Source of the DNA: Gillisia sp. Hel_I_86
GTDB lineage: Bacteria; Bacteroidota; Bacteroidia; Flavobacteriales; Flavobacteriaceae
Direction of reading: 5' to 3'
Assembly (NCBI RefSeq): GCF_007827275.1
Contig: NZ_VISE01000001.1
Location: forward strand, 186,001-250,000
Length of the DNA: 64,000 nucleotides
Shown piece by piece: positions 9,784 through 18,097 of this stretch (positions within the stretch are counted from its first letter, which is position 1; every line of letters begins with the position of its first letter). Under the pieces are notes generated by a model. The model searched no databases. It saw only the letters and a list, made by a program, of their open reading frames with translations, and was not told the origin of the DNA. A program made the position numbers and the translations under genes.

Positions 9784-10377
9784 ATGGAAAAATTTATAAG
9801 TCTTACAGACACTGCCGTTCCATTAGAGATTGAAAATATAGATACCGATCAGATAATCCCTGCCAGGTTTTTAAAGGCTACAGATAAGGAAGGATTTGGA
9901 GCAAATTTATTTCAAGATTGGAGATTTGACAAAGCCGGAAATCCTAATCCTCAATTTAATTTAAACAACAAAAAATATAAGGGCTCCATCTTGGTTGCAG
10001 GAAATAATTTCGGATGTGGATCCAGTAGGGAACACGCTGCATGGGCTTTAAAAGCTTATGGTTTTAAGGTGATCGTTTCCAGCTATTTTGCAGATATTTT
10101 TAAAGGAAATTCTTTGAACAATGGATTGCTCCCCCTGCAAGTAAGTCCCTATTTTCTCAAAAAATTGTTCAAAGCGATTTATTTAAACCCTTCAGAAGAA
10201 ATTCAAGTAGATCTGGAGAATCAGCTCATAAAAATAACAAGCACTGCAGAATCCGAGAAATTTGAAATAGATTCATATAAGAAAAATTGCCTAATAAATG
10301 GCTTTGATGATATTGACTTTCTAGTGAGCAGAAAAGAAGCCATTCAAAAGTTTGAAGAAAAAACATTCCAATTCTAA
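9784..10377 (+). CDS. leuD: 3-isopropylmalate dehydratase small subunit
   Basis: Small (swivelling) subunit of isopropylmalate isomerase, 197 residues. The [13 protein letters not shown] segment at about residues 19-31 and the [14 protein letters not shown] loop near 80 are diagnostic of LeuD. It starts directly after the leuC stop with no spacer, which suits equimolar production of the two subunits. Confidence 0.97.
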   Translation: MEKFISLTDTAVPLEIENIDTDQIIPARFLKATDKEGFGANLFQDWRFDKAGNPNPQFNLNNKKYKGSILVAGNNFGCGSSREHAAWALKAYGFKVIVSSYFADIFKGNSLNNGLLPLQVSPYFLKKLFKAIYLNPSEEIQVDLENQLIKITSTAESEKFEIDSYKKNCLINGFDDIDFLVSRKEAIQKFEEKTFQF

Positions 10378-10450
10378 AAATCTTAGCGAGACCATAGAAT
10401 ATGGTTAACAGAGAAAATAAAAAAGTATTACCCTAAAAAATCCAACTAAG

Positions 10451-11566
10451 ATGAAACTAAAAATAGCAGTATTGCCCGGAGATGGAATTGGGCCTGAAAT
10501 TACCCATCAGGCAGTTAAAATTTTAAAATCCATAGCAGATCGTTTTGATCATGACTTTCACTTTGAGGAAGCTTCGGTTGGAGCAACAGCCATAGATCAA
10601 TTTAACAACCCGTTACCAGAGGCCACTTTAGATTTATGCAAGGAATCTGATGCTATATTATTTGGAGCAATTGGGCATCCCAAATATGATAACGATCCAA
10701 GCGCCAAAATAAGGCCGGAGCAAGGCTTACTTAGGTTGAGAAAGGAACTGGGATTATTTGCAAATATCCGCCCTGTAAGCACCTACTCAAAATTGATGGA
10801 GATGTCCCCTTTGCGCCCCGAACGAATTGAAGGAGTGGATATGGTAATTTACCGTGAGTTAACCGGCGGAATTTATTTTGGTGAGAAGAGCTTAAATGAA
10901 GAAGGTACCAGTGCCACAGATGTTTGCACCTACGCGGTTATGGAAATAGAAAGAATTGCTCATCTGGCATTTAAAGCTGCTCAAAAACGCCGTAAAAAAC
11001 TAACCTTAGTAGATAAAGCCAATGTGTTGGAAACTTCCAGGCTTTGGAGAAAAACAGTAACCGCCATTGCTAAAGAGTACCCGGATATTCAACTCGATTT
11101 TCTATTTGTAGACAATGCAGCCATGCAAATGATCTTAAATCCCAAACAATTCGATGTAATCCTTACCGAAAACTTATTCGGTGATATTTTATCTGACGAA
11201 GCAAGTGTGATTTCAGGAAGTATTGGATTATTGGCATCTGCATCAGTTGGGAAGAAAAATGCCTTATTTGAACCTATTCATGGGTCTTATCCTGAAGCAG
11301 CCGGTAGGGGAATTGCAAATCCATTGGCAGCCATTCTTTCGGCAGCTATGTTATTGGATCATTTTCACTTGACCGAAGAAGCTAAAGCCATTAGGAAAGC
11401 AGTTGAAATTAGTATTAATCTCAATATTTGTACGCAGGATATCAATAATGAATACCACTACCCCACCGAAAAAGTAGGAGATTTTTTAGATGGGCTTATT
11501 AGCGAGGTAGACAATTATCATATCAATAACGAAAATCTAAATTTAGGCCAGATGACCATTATTTAA
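10451..11566 (+). CDS. leuB: 3-isopropylmalate dehydrogenase
   Basis: NAD-dependent oxidative decarboxylase giving 2-oxoisocaproate, the last leu-specific step before transamination. The 371 residues contain the N-terminal [10 protein letters not shown] motif, the substrate arginines around [21 protein letters not shown], the metal-binding [14 protein letters not shown] aspartates, and the NAD-binding [15 protein letters not shown] loop. The gap to leuD is 73 bp. It is the last gene of the leu operon, followed by a strong hairpin terminator. Confidence 0.97.
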   Translation: MKLKIAVLPGDGIGPEITHQAVKILKSIADRFDHDFHFEEASVGATAIDQFNNPLPEATLDLCKESDAILFGAIGHPKYDNDPSAKIRPEQGLLRLRKELGLFANIRPVSTYSKLMEMSPLRPERIEGVDMVIYRELTGGIYFGEKSLNEEGTSATDVCTYAVMEIERIAHLAFKAAQKRRKKLTLVDKANVLETSRLWRKTVTAIAKEYPDIQLDFLFVDNAAMQMILNPKQFDVILTENLFGDILSDEASVISGSIGLLASASVGKKNALFEPIHGSYPEAAGRGIANPLAAILSAAMLLDHFHLTEEAKAIRKAVEISINLNICTQDINNEYHYPTEKVGDFLDGLISEVDNYHINNENLNLGQMTII

Positions 11567-11589
11567 TAATTTGTTTTAGTTTGAATAGC

Positions 11590-11628
11590 AAAAACCTCCT
11601 TGGATTTGGTTAATCTCTGGAGGTTTTT
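11590..11628 (+). terminator. Rho-independent terminator of leuACDB
   Basis: The arms aaaaacctcc and ggaggttttt form a 10-bp stem, ending in a T run, 23 bp after the leuB stop. The loop is about 19 nt. The position and orientation fit termination of the leu operon. Confidence 0.75.
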
Positions 11629-11650
11629 CAATTTTGATTGATTGACGGTA

Positions 11651-11775
11651 AACTATCATAAACTGATAAAGGACGTCATTCTTTTTTTAACCATAGAATA
11701 CGGGAGTTTCAGAATCTCATTACCAAGGAAAACAACACAAAAAATTGAGACCCTGAAACCAGTTACAATTGACGT
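11651..11775. repeat. Interspersed intergenic repeat, copy 2
   Basis: The unit begins tatcataaactgataaagg then acgtcattct, and ends with gagaccctgaaa. This is the same order and spacing as at 2779-2900, but the palindromic core is degraded to a T-rich stretch. It lies in the convergent gap between leuB and argH, next to the insertion sequence. Confidence 0.6.
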
Positions 11776-11797
11776 ATTTTGAATACTTTGTCATCCC

Positions 11798-13268
11798 GAC
11801 GTTAGCTATCGTGTGGACACATCTTTATGAATCGTCCACCCTTCCATGGCCGCCTTAAAATATTTCAGTCCTATCCATAGGGTCGTTATGCCGGGATGCC
11901 TTTTGCTTTCATAGCCTTTCCATCCGCCAAGTCTAGCTATCGCCCAAACATATCTTTTTAGCCCTTTTTCCTTGTACGGGTTTTTTTGTTTCCCTGTCCT
12001 ACCTTCCAGTCTTATTATCTGGTGCTCTAAAAACGCTTGCTCTTCTTCCGTGAAACAGCTATCGGCGCTCATCTCTCCTTCTGGTACTGCATACGCCAGC
12101 CGCATCAAGAACAGTTGGATGATGACCTCCATTATCAACAAGCTCAGTTTTCTTACCGATGACCCATGCTCCAGCTCTGACGCCTCGATATTGTAGCCCT
12201 CTTTTTTCAATATCTTGAACACCTCTTCTATCGTCCACCTCCACTTATACCATTCCACGCACATTTCTGCCATTTCCAGGGTCTCTATGGGCAGGCTTGT
12301 CAATAACCTCCAGCACACCCTGTCCGGCCCGGCCCGGTTAGCCTCTTTGGCCTCCACCAGATATAGTTTTATGCTGGGCGCCACTGCCTTGCTGGCCGCC
12401 CTGGTCCTTTTCAGTTCTACCTCTTTATATCTGATTTCAATTTTTGCGGTCCTTTTTTTCCTTCTGGTCTTTGCACAGGCATCCACCTGTACCTCATAGG
12501 ATCCTTGACAGGGCTGGTCCGCCAGGCAGCTGAACAATTTTGACCCATCCGCCAAGGCCCTATCCGCACGGGCCCTTATCAATAGATCTGTTCGTGCATC
12601 TGGTATGCTTGCAAACTGTTCGTAGATATCCCCTTCCCTATCTTGTACGATCACCATTCCCGCTACCACGTCCCTTAGTGAGGCCTGTGTGTTTTTGGAC
12701 ACCTCTATCCACTTATAGGACTCTTTTTCTTCCATGGGCAGCTTGCCGTACTGTCTTTCATGCTTTGATTTGAAGTCCAAGGACCTGTTCCAGATCTTAA
12801 TATCAGAATAGCCGTAGGGGGTGCCGCTCACGGCATCCAAGACCAAACTTGGGTGGACAAAGAACCCCAGTCCCTGGGAATTCTTCGCATTGGTCGTGCC
12901 CACAAAGCCATCTTTGTTGATCCTATTACCATGGCTGCTTAGGTTGACCTCCGTGGTATCTTGGATACAGACAACAAATTTGCCCGCACAAGCCATCTGG
13001 CAATTATGTACCAGGTTCTCTACTATATCTTCTTCACTGACCCTATCGTTCTGCAAAAAACGGTAAACGGCCTTTGCGTCTGATTCGTTCCTGCTGAGCT
13101 GACGGATCGAATGGACGCTCTTGCTGAACAGGTCCGATAAAATCTTGTTGCCCCGATAAACCAAACGTTTATCCCCTAAGCCTGTGAACCCCCTTCTCAT
13201 TTTTTGAGTAAAATTAATGCTAATCCCTTAAACTAGTAAATAATTGTGTCCACACGATAGGACGTTAG
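11798..13268. mobile_element. Intact IS4-family insertion sequence with 8-bp target duplication
   Basis: The element proper is 11806-13260 (1455 bp). Its ends are perfect 15-bp inverted repeats: ctatcgtgtggacac at 11806-11820 and its complement at 13246-13260. Both sides are flanked by gacgttag (11798-11805 and 13261-13268), a perfect 8-bp target-site duplication, so the insertion looks recent. It carries one transposase gene on the - strand. Its interior is visibly richer in G+C than the neighbouring genes, suggesting acquisition from elsewhere. The empty site reads tcccgacgttaggaggga. It resembles another intergenic palindrome at 13358-13374, so the element landed inside a repeat. Confidence 0.95.
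11806..13200 (-). CDS. IS4-family (Tn5-like) transposase
   Basis: A 464-residue DDE transposase. The N-terminal roughly 65 residues resemble the Tn5-type DNA-binding domain. The catalytic residues are D81 (CIQDTTEVN), D187 (VQDREGDIYE) and the glutamate of the IS4 signature Y-(2)-R-(3)-E-(6)-K, which is read exactly as YKWRWTIEEVFKILKK near residue 325. The gene is complete. Its stop codon TAG is formed by the outermost three bases of the inverted repeat, and the last four sense codons (VSTR) also lie within that repeat. The gene therefore ends exactly at the element boundary. No frameshift is seen, so it is probably active. Confidence 0.95.
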   Translation of the reverse strand: MRRGFTGLGDKRLVYRGNKILSDLFSKSVHSIRQLSRNESDAKAVYRFLQNDRVSEEDIVENLVHNCQMACAGKFVVCIQDTTEVNLSSHGNRINKDGFVGTTNAKNSQGLGFFVHPSLVLDAVSGTPYGYSDIKIWNRSLDFKSKHERQYGKLPMEEKESYKWIEVSKNTQASLRDVVAGMVIVQDREGDIYEQFASIPDARTDLLIRARADRALADGSKLFSCLADQPCQGSYEVQVDACAKTRRKKRTAKIEIRYKEVELKRTRAASKAVAPSIKLYLVEAKEANRAGPDRVCWRLLTSLPIETLEMAEMCVEWYKWRWTIEEVFKILKKEGYNIEASELEHGSSVRKLSLLIMEVIIQLFLMRLAYAVPEGEMSADSCFTEEEQAFLEHQIIRLEGRTGKQKNPYKEKGLKRYVWAIARLGGWKGYESKRHPGITTLWIGLKYFKAAMEGWTIHKDVSTR

Positions 13269-13540
13269 GAGGGATCTCTAGTTAAATTGATTCTGTTTTA
13301 TTGAGATTCTTCAGTCCACTGCATTTCCTTCAGAATGACAATCCTTTTTTTATGTCTTCCCGACCTAGGAGGGATCCGCTGTGAGAACCAAATAATGGCA
13401 AAAAAACAGGAGCAAACTGCCTCTTAGAGAATACTTTTATCCTATTTTGGTTCTCAACTAATTAAGATCAAGTCTATGTTCTTGTCTGTAGCAGTGAAGC
13501 GGTCTTTAACCTTTATCCGGACGCCCATGTTTTAGAACTA
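13269..13540. repeat. Repeat-rich gap between IS and argH
   Basis: No gene is visible. Three things can be seen. The first is a tcccgacctaggaggga palindrome at 13358-13374. The second is a perfect 11-bp inverted repeat tgagaaccaaa / tttggttctca at 13382-13392 and 13446-13456 around a 53-nt centre. The third is a roughly 55-bp unit at 13465-13522 (containing agcggtctttaa), repeated at 16870-16922 downstream of argF'. The first two are palindromic elements. The third sits just after the argH stop and may be part of its 3' untranslated region. Confidence 0.6.
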
Positions 13541-14815
13541 TCATAAATCTTTCTTTTCAGCTATTTTATCCAGCGCAAGATTATCCTTACTTCCAAGATG
13601 TGTATGGTTTTTAATATGCGCAGGAATATAAGTCCCATTTTCCACCTGCCCTCCTATAACTTTATAAGCTTCCCGAAACGACTTTCCCTGGATCACCAGA
13701 TCATTAATGCTATCTACGGTAAAGAGGTATTTATACTTCTCGTCCTGCATATCTATATCTTTTACCCTGATGAGCGCAATGGAGTGAATAAATACATCTA
13801 AAATTTCCTTGATATTTTCAACCGCGTAAATACTGTTCTCTTTTATTAACTGAAAATCCCTATGGTACCCACTAGGAAGATTATTGGTAATTAATATCAT
13901 TTCATTGGCAATAGCCTGAAGTTTGTTGCATTTCCCCCTTATCAATTCAAAAACATCCGGATTCTTTTTGTGGGGCATAATGCTGGATCCCGTGGTGAGT
14001 TCATCTGGAAAGGTGATAAAATCGAAATTCTGACTCATATATAAACAGATGTCCATAGAAAATCTTGAAAGCGTATTTGCAAGCGAAGCAATATTGGAAG
14101 TTACCGTTCGCTCACATTTTCCTCGGCTCATTTGAGCTGCAACCACATTATATTTTAATGTTTTGAAACCCAACTCCTTAGTAGTGAATTCCCGGTCTAT
14201 CGGAAATGAAGAACCATAGCCGGCAGCAGAACCCAATGGGTTTTGGTCTACTATCTTCAATCCTGCTTGCAATAAATACAGATCATCTATTATTATTTCG
14301 GCATAGGCTGAAAACCATAACCCGAAAGATGAGGGCATTGCCACTTGTAAATGAGTATAACCCGGAAGCAATTTATTCTGATGCTTTTCAGCAAGATTTA
14401 AAAGGACATCTATGAGATTTTCTGTTTTCGAATAGATCTCCAATAAATTCGCTTTGAAATAAAGCTGCATTGCCACTAAAACCTGATCGTTCCTGGATCG
14501 GGCAGTATGAATCTTCTTTCCTGTATCTCCCAAAGTTTTTGTGAGTTCAAATTCAATTTTGGAATGCACATCTTCAAAATCCTCCTCGATCACAAAACTG
14601 CCTTCGGCTACCTGAGCTTGAAGTTTGTTGAGTTCTACTAGAATTGAATCGACCTCATCTGAAGTTAAAATTTCTATTTTCCCAAGCATTTTAGCGTGTG
14701 CTTTGGAGGCTATAATATCATATTCAGCAAGAAAAAGATCCAATTCCCGATCGTTTCCAACGGTAAACTTTTCAATCTTCTTATCTATAGAAATGCCTTT
14801 ATCCCAGAGTTTCAT
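13541..14815 (-). CDS. argH: Argininosuccinate lyase
   Basis: Cleaves argininosuccinate to arginine and fumarate, the last step of arginine synthesis. The 424 residues are slightly shorter than the usual 460. The fumarase/aspartase signature GSSIMPHKKNPDVFELIRG is intact near residue 275, and TARSRNDQV and LPGYTHLQ are also present. The protein ends DKIAEKKDL with a short C-terminal domain, as in other Bacteroidota. It is the last gene of the arginine operon, separated from argE by 51 bp. Confidence 0.95.
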   Translation of the reverse strand: MKLWDKGISIDKKIEKFTVGNDRELDLFLAEYDIIASKAHAKMLGKIEILTSDEVDSILVELNKLQAQVAEGSFVIEEDFEDVHSKIEFELTKTLGDTGKKIHTARSRNDQVLVAMQLYFKANLLEIYSKTENLIDVLLNLAEKHQNKLLPGYTHLQVAMPSSFGLWFSAYAEIIIDDLYLLQAGLKIVDQNPLGSAAGYGSSFPIDREFTTKELGFKTLKYNVVAAQMSRGKCERTVTSNIASLANTLSRFSMDICLYMSQNFDFITFPDELTTGSSIMPHKKNPDVFELIRGKCNKLQAIANEMILITNNLPSGYHRDFQLIKENSIYAVENIKEILDVFIHSIALIRVKDIDMQDEKYKYLFTVDSINDLVIQGKSFREAYKVIGGQVENGTYIPAHIKNHTHLGSKDNLALDKIAEKKDL

Positions 14816-14866
14816 AATTTTATGTTTAATTCTGTCTAATTGAACTTATTTCAGAATGACTAATAC

Positions 14867-15937
14867 TTATTTCTTTAATGCCTGCTGAAGCAGACTTATA
14901 TACATTTCAATCCCTTCCTCAATCTCTTGCACATAAATAAATTCATCTGCGGAATGTGATCTGGTAGAATCACCAGGTCCCAGTTTTAAAGAAGGACAAG
15001 ATAACATTGCCTGATCGGACAAGGTTGGTGAGCCATAGGAGGACATTCCCAATCCAGTCCCGGCAACAACCAATGGATGATCCATAGAAATCGAAGAAGA
15101 ATTCAACCGTAGGGAACGAGGAATAATTTCATCTACAGGGGCATTTTTTCGCAAAATTTCAGCAACCTCTTCATTGCTATATCGATCGTTCACTCGCACA
15201 TCTATTACAAGGTCTACACAAGCCGGGACGACATTATGCTGGCTCCCCGCGTTTATTTGCGTTACCGTAAGCTTTACTTCCCCAAGAGCTTCAGAAACTT
15301 TTTCAAATTTAAAATTCTTGCACCAATCCAACACAGAAATACATTTATAAATGGCACTATCATTATTAGGGTGCGCTGCATGAGAAGCTGTTCCTTTTAC
15401 TTTGGCATCGAAAACCACCAGTCCTTTTTCTGCTACAGCCATCTGCATTAGCGTGGGCTCACCTACAATAGCGACATCAATTTTTGGAATTAAGGGCAAC
15501 AAGCTTGCAATCCCGTTTTCACCATTTATTTCCTCTTCCGCAGTTCCCGCAAAAAGCAAATTAAAATTCAGGTCTTGTGCTTCAAAAAAATAGGAGAAAG
15601 TCGCCAACAAAGATACCAAACATCCGCCGGCATCGTTGCTGCCCAATCCATATAATTTTCCGTCCTCAATAGTCGCAGCGAAAGGATTCCGAGTATAGGC
15701 GGAATTGGGTATAACGGTATCGTGATGGGAATTCAACAACAAGGTTGGCTTTTCGTGATCGAAATGTTTGTTCGCGGCCCAAACATTGTTCCCACTCCGC
15801 TGAAATGGAATTTCAAATTCCTGCAGCCAATTTTCCAATAATGCTGCTGTTCCTTCCTCTTCAGAAGAAAATGATTGGGTCTCTATAAGATCTTGCAATA
15901 ACTTTATGGTTTTCTTTTGAAGCTTTGAAATTTCCAT
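14867..15937 (-). CDS. argE: M20-family acyl-ornithine/citrulline deacylase
   Basis: A 356-residue zinc peptidase-fold deacylase. The metal ligands are in NSHHDTV (H, D), GLGSNDAGG (bridging D) and the AGTAEEEINGENG glutamates, and a dimerisation domain is inserted in the middle. In Bacteroidota with the variant transcarbamylase, the deacylase works on acyl-citrulline, not acyl-ornithine, because carbamoylation comes first. The start ATG overlaps the argB stop by one base. The family also contains succinyl-diaminopimelate desuccinylase, but the operon makes arginine synthesis the natural role. Confidence 0.88.
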   Translation of the reverse strand: MEISKLQKKTIKLLQDLIETQSFSSEEEGTAALLENWLQEFEIPFQRSGNNVWAANKHFDHEKPTLLLNSHHDTVIPNSAYTRNPFAATIEDGKLYGLGSNDAGGCLVSLLATFSYFFEAQDLNFNLLFAGTAEEEINGENGIASLLPLIPKIDVAIVGEPTLMQMAVAEKGLVVFDAKVKGTASHAAHPNNDSAIYKCISVLDWCKNFKFEKVSEALGEVKLTVTQINAGSQHNVVPACVDLVIDVRVNDRYSNEEVAEILRKNAPVDEIIPRSLRLNSSSISMDHPLVVAGTGLGMSSYGSPTLSDQAMLSCPSLKLGPGDSTRSHSADEFIYVQEIEEGIEMYISLLQQALKK

Positions 15938-16716
15938 TATTTTATAATTTTTGTATGTTTAATCCCATTTTGAAGCAAGTTTGCCCCTCCTAAATAAACT
16001 TCAGAAACTGAATTCTCTAAGGCATAAAAACAATTGTGCAATTTTGGAAGCATGCCTTCACTTATTATATTCTCATCCAGTAAGTTCTGATAAGTCGTGG
16101 TGTCCAATAGTTCTATCACCGAGTTATCGTCCAAAGGATTTTTTAAAACACCATTTTTTTCAAAACAGAAAAATAATTCAGTTTGATAGTTTTCAGAAAA
16201 AGCAATAGCGATTTCCGCAGCTACAGAGTCGGCATTTGTATTAAAAAGTTCCCCTTCAGTACTACATGAAATAGCTGAAAATACGGGGATAATATCTTTT
16301 TCCAAAAGTGAAGAAATAAACGGGGCATTAATTTTTTCCACATCGCCAACAAATCCATAATCAATTTCTTTAACAACCCGTTTCTTGGAAACGATACTTT
16401 TTCCATCGGCGCCGCAAAGTCCCACAGCATTGCTTTTTAAGCCCTGTAATTTGGCGACAATTTTCTTATTGATGAGGCCTGCATATACCATGGTGATGAC
16501 ATTCATTGCATTGGCATCTGTAATTCTTCTCCCCTCGATCATGTTGGTTTTGTATCCTAATTTATCGGACAATTCGGTTGCGATCTTGCCACCACCGTGA
16601 ACTAAAATTTTAGCACCGTCCAATTGAGAAAAATCTTGCAGAAATGCACTCAGGCTCTCCTCATTCTCAATGAGCTTCCCTCCTATTTTAACTATTTTTA
16701 AAATTTGTTTTTTCAT
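15937..16716 (-). CDS. argB: Acetylglutamate kinase (or acylglutamate kinase)
   Basis: Amino-acid kinase family, phosphorylating N-acylglutamate. From the ATG at 16716 it is 259 residues, the normal length. The motifs are IVKIGGKLIE at the N-terminus, VHGGGKIATEL near residue 45 and NADSVAAEIA near 180. The open frame extends upstream to 16818, but those 34 codons are hydrophobic, unlike any ArgB, and lie in intergenic DNA, so the internal start is chosen. The short N-terminus lacks the extra helix that forms the arginine-sensitive hexamer in some ArgB enzymes. Confidence 0.92.
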   Translation of the reverse strand: MKKQILKIVKIGGKLIENEESLSAFLQDFSQLDGAKILVHGGGKIATELSDKLGYKTNMIEGRRITDANAMNVITMVYAGLINKKIVAKLQGLKSNAVGLCGADGKSIVSKKRVVKEIDYGFVGDVEKINAPFISSLLEKDIIPVFSAISCSTEGELFNTNADSVAAEIAIAFSENYQTELFFCFEKNGVLKNPLDDNSVIELLDTTTYQNLLDENIISEGMLPKLHNCFYALENSVSEVYLGGANLLQNGIKHTKIIK

Positions 16717-16869
16717 TTTGATTTTTTGTTGTCCGAGAAAAATTAAAGAATTCTGCAAGAACCAAATTTTGATAATGATAAGAAGCTGCCAAGGTATTAA
16801 TACTGTATTGGTTAGCACTCCTGATAAAAATACTTACGTAAATTTCTAATTGCTTATCACTAAGTTATT

Positions 16870-16922
16870 TTCAAGTCTTTATTCTTGTTTCTAGCAGCGC
16901 AGCGGTCTTTAATCTTTAACCA
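16870..16922. repeat. Second copy of the 3' element found after argH
   Basis: About 50 bp containing tcaagtct, ttcttgt and agcagcgcagcggtcttt. It is nearly identical to 13469-13522. Both copies sit directly downstream of an arginine gene on the - strand (argF' here, argH there). Function unknown; it may be a small dispersed repeat or a 3' regulatory element. Confidence 0.55.
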
Positions 16923-16947
16923 AGCACCAAATTATTTTGTATCCTTC

Positions 16948-17889
16948 TTATCCCTTCAAAATTGATTTCAATACCGCCTGGGCAGCAAAAGTTCGGTTAT
17001 TTGCCTGATGGATCACTACGGAATTCTCACTGTCCAACACGTCATCTGCAATTACTACATTTCTCCTTACTGGTAAACAGTGCATCACTTTAGCATTGTT
17101 GGTACCTCGTAATTTTTCTTGGTCGAAAGTCCAGTCGGCATCTGTTTTAAGCACTTTTCCATAATTTTCATAGCTGCTCCAGTTTTTCACATACACAAAA
17201 TCTGCGTTTTTCAGTGCCTCTTTTTGATCATGACTAATCGTTGTATTCTTAGTGATCTCTGGGTTCAGATCATAGCCTTTAGGATTCGCAATGCATAGTT
17301 CGACATCCATTTTTTGCATCATCTGCACAAAGGAATTGGGTACTGCATGCGGTAATGCTCTAGGGTGGGGAGCCCAAGTTAGAACCACCTTGGGACGTTT
17401 CGCTTTTTTGAGTTCCATTATAGTGAGGGCATCTGTAAGTGCCTGCAAAGGATGGCCAGTGGCACTTTCCATATTTAAAATAGGCACAGAGGCATATTTT
17501 TTAAAACCATTCAATACCAATTCCGCATTGTCCCGCTCTTTGTCCTTTAATTCTGGAAAAGCACGTACCGCAATGATGTCGCAGTATTGAGAAAGCACTG
17601 CGGCACCTTCCTTAATGTGTTCGGCTTTATTGGAATCCATGACCTGCCCATCTTCAAATTCCAAAGCCCAACTATCGTTGTTTACATTCATAACCATGAC
17701 TTCCATTCCCAATAATTTTGCTGCTTTTTCTGTGCTAAGTCGGGTTCGCAAGCTAGGGTTGAAAAATAGCATTCCCAAGGTCTTTCCTTTTCCAAGTTCG
17801 GGATCGGAATTATGATTTTTAAGGTGTAGTGCGTCTTCCAGCAAAGCCGGCAGATCATCTATATCTGATAGATTTATGTAATTTTTCAT
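16948..17889 (-). CDS. argF': N-acyl-ornithine carbamoyltransferase, probably succinylornithine type
   Basis: A 313-residue transcarbamylase. The carbamoyl phosphate motif FFNPSLRTRLS is near residue 48, and the C-terminal HCLPVRRNV loop replaces the HCLP of ordinary ornithine carbamoyltransferase. Overall it matches the Xanthomonas AOTCase / Bacteroides fragilis SOTCase group. In Xanthomonas, E92, just before an EHI tripeptide, selects acetyl-ornithine; Bacteroides fragilis has proline there. Here the aligned residue is A89 (KAEHIKE), which fits the succinyl type. Substrate preference is therefore inferred, not certain. Confidence 0.88.
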   Translation of the reverse strand: MKNYINLSDIDDLPALLEDALHLKNHNSDPELGKGKTLGMLFFNPSLRTRLSTEKAAKLLGMEVMVMNVNNDSWALEFEDGQVMDSNKAEHIKEGAAVLSQYCDIIAVRAFPELKDKERDNAELVLNGFKKYASVPILNMESATGHPLQALTDALTIMELKKAKRPKVVLTWAPHPRALPHAVPNSFVQMMQKMDVELCIANPKGYDLNPEITKNTTISHDQKEALKNADFVYVKNWSSYENYGKVLKTDADWTFDQEKLRGTNNAKVMHCLPVRRNVVIADDVLDSENSVVIHQANNRTFAAQAVLKSILKG

Positions 17890-17974
17890 TCTTATTATTC
17901 TTAAACCAGTGATCCTAAATGCTAACGAGTTAGGATAATCTTAAATGTGTATTTCTGCTTTTCCTCCACCATCG

Positions 17975-18044
17975 TCACCCTGAACTCGTTTCAGGGTCTC
18001 CCTGGATTTACTTGGATGCTGAAACAAGTTCAGCATGACGAACA
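17975..18044. repeat. Palindromic intergenic repeat between argF' and argD
   Basis: Two inverted elements: caccctgaactcgtttcagg at 17978-17997, and a partner ending gctgaaacaagttcagcatg at 18019-18038. This is the common repeat family of the window. It splits the arginine operon between argD and argF', and could form an RNA hairpin that tunes expression of the downstream genes. Confidence 0.6.
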
Positions 18045-18097
18045 ACCTAAATCTAGCCAGTTAAAAGCGATTATTAGGGCTAAACCAGACAATCAAA

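Noticed and set aside
11972-13066. Several open frames on the + strand within the insertion sequence
   Set aside because: They are antisense shadows of the transposase in a G+C-rich segment; their translations show no protein features, and the transposase on the - strand has a complete set of catalytic motifs.
16717-16818. N-terminal extension of argB to an ATG at 16818
   Set aside because: The extra 34 residues are hydrophobic, do not resemble ArgB and fall in intergenic DNA; ATG at 16716 gives the normal 259-residue length.
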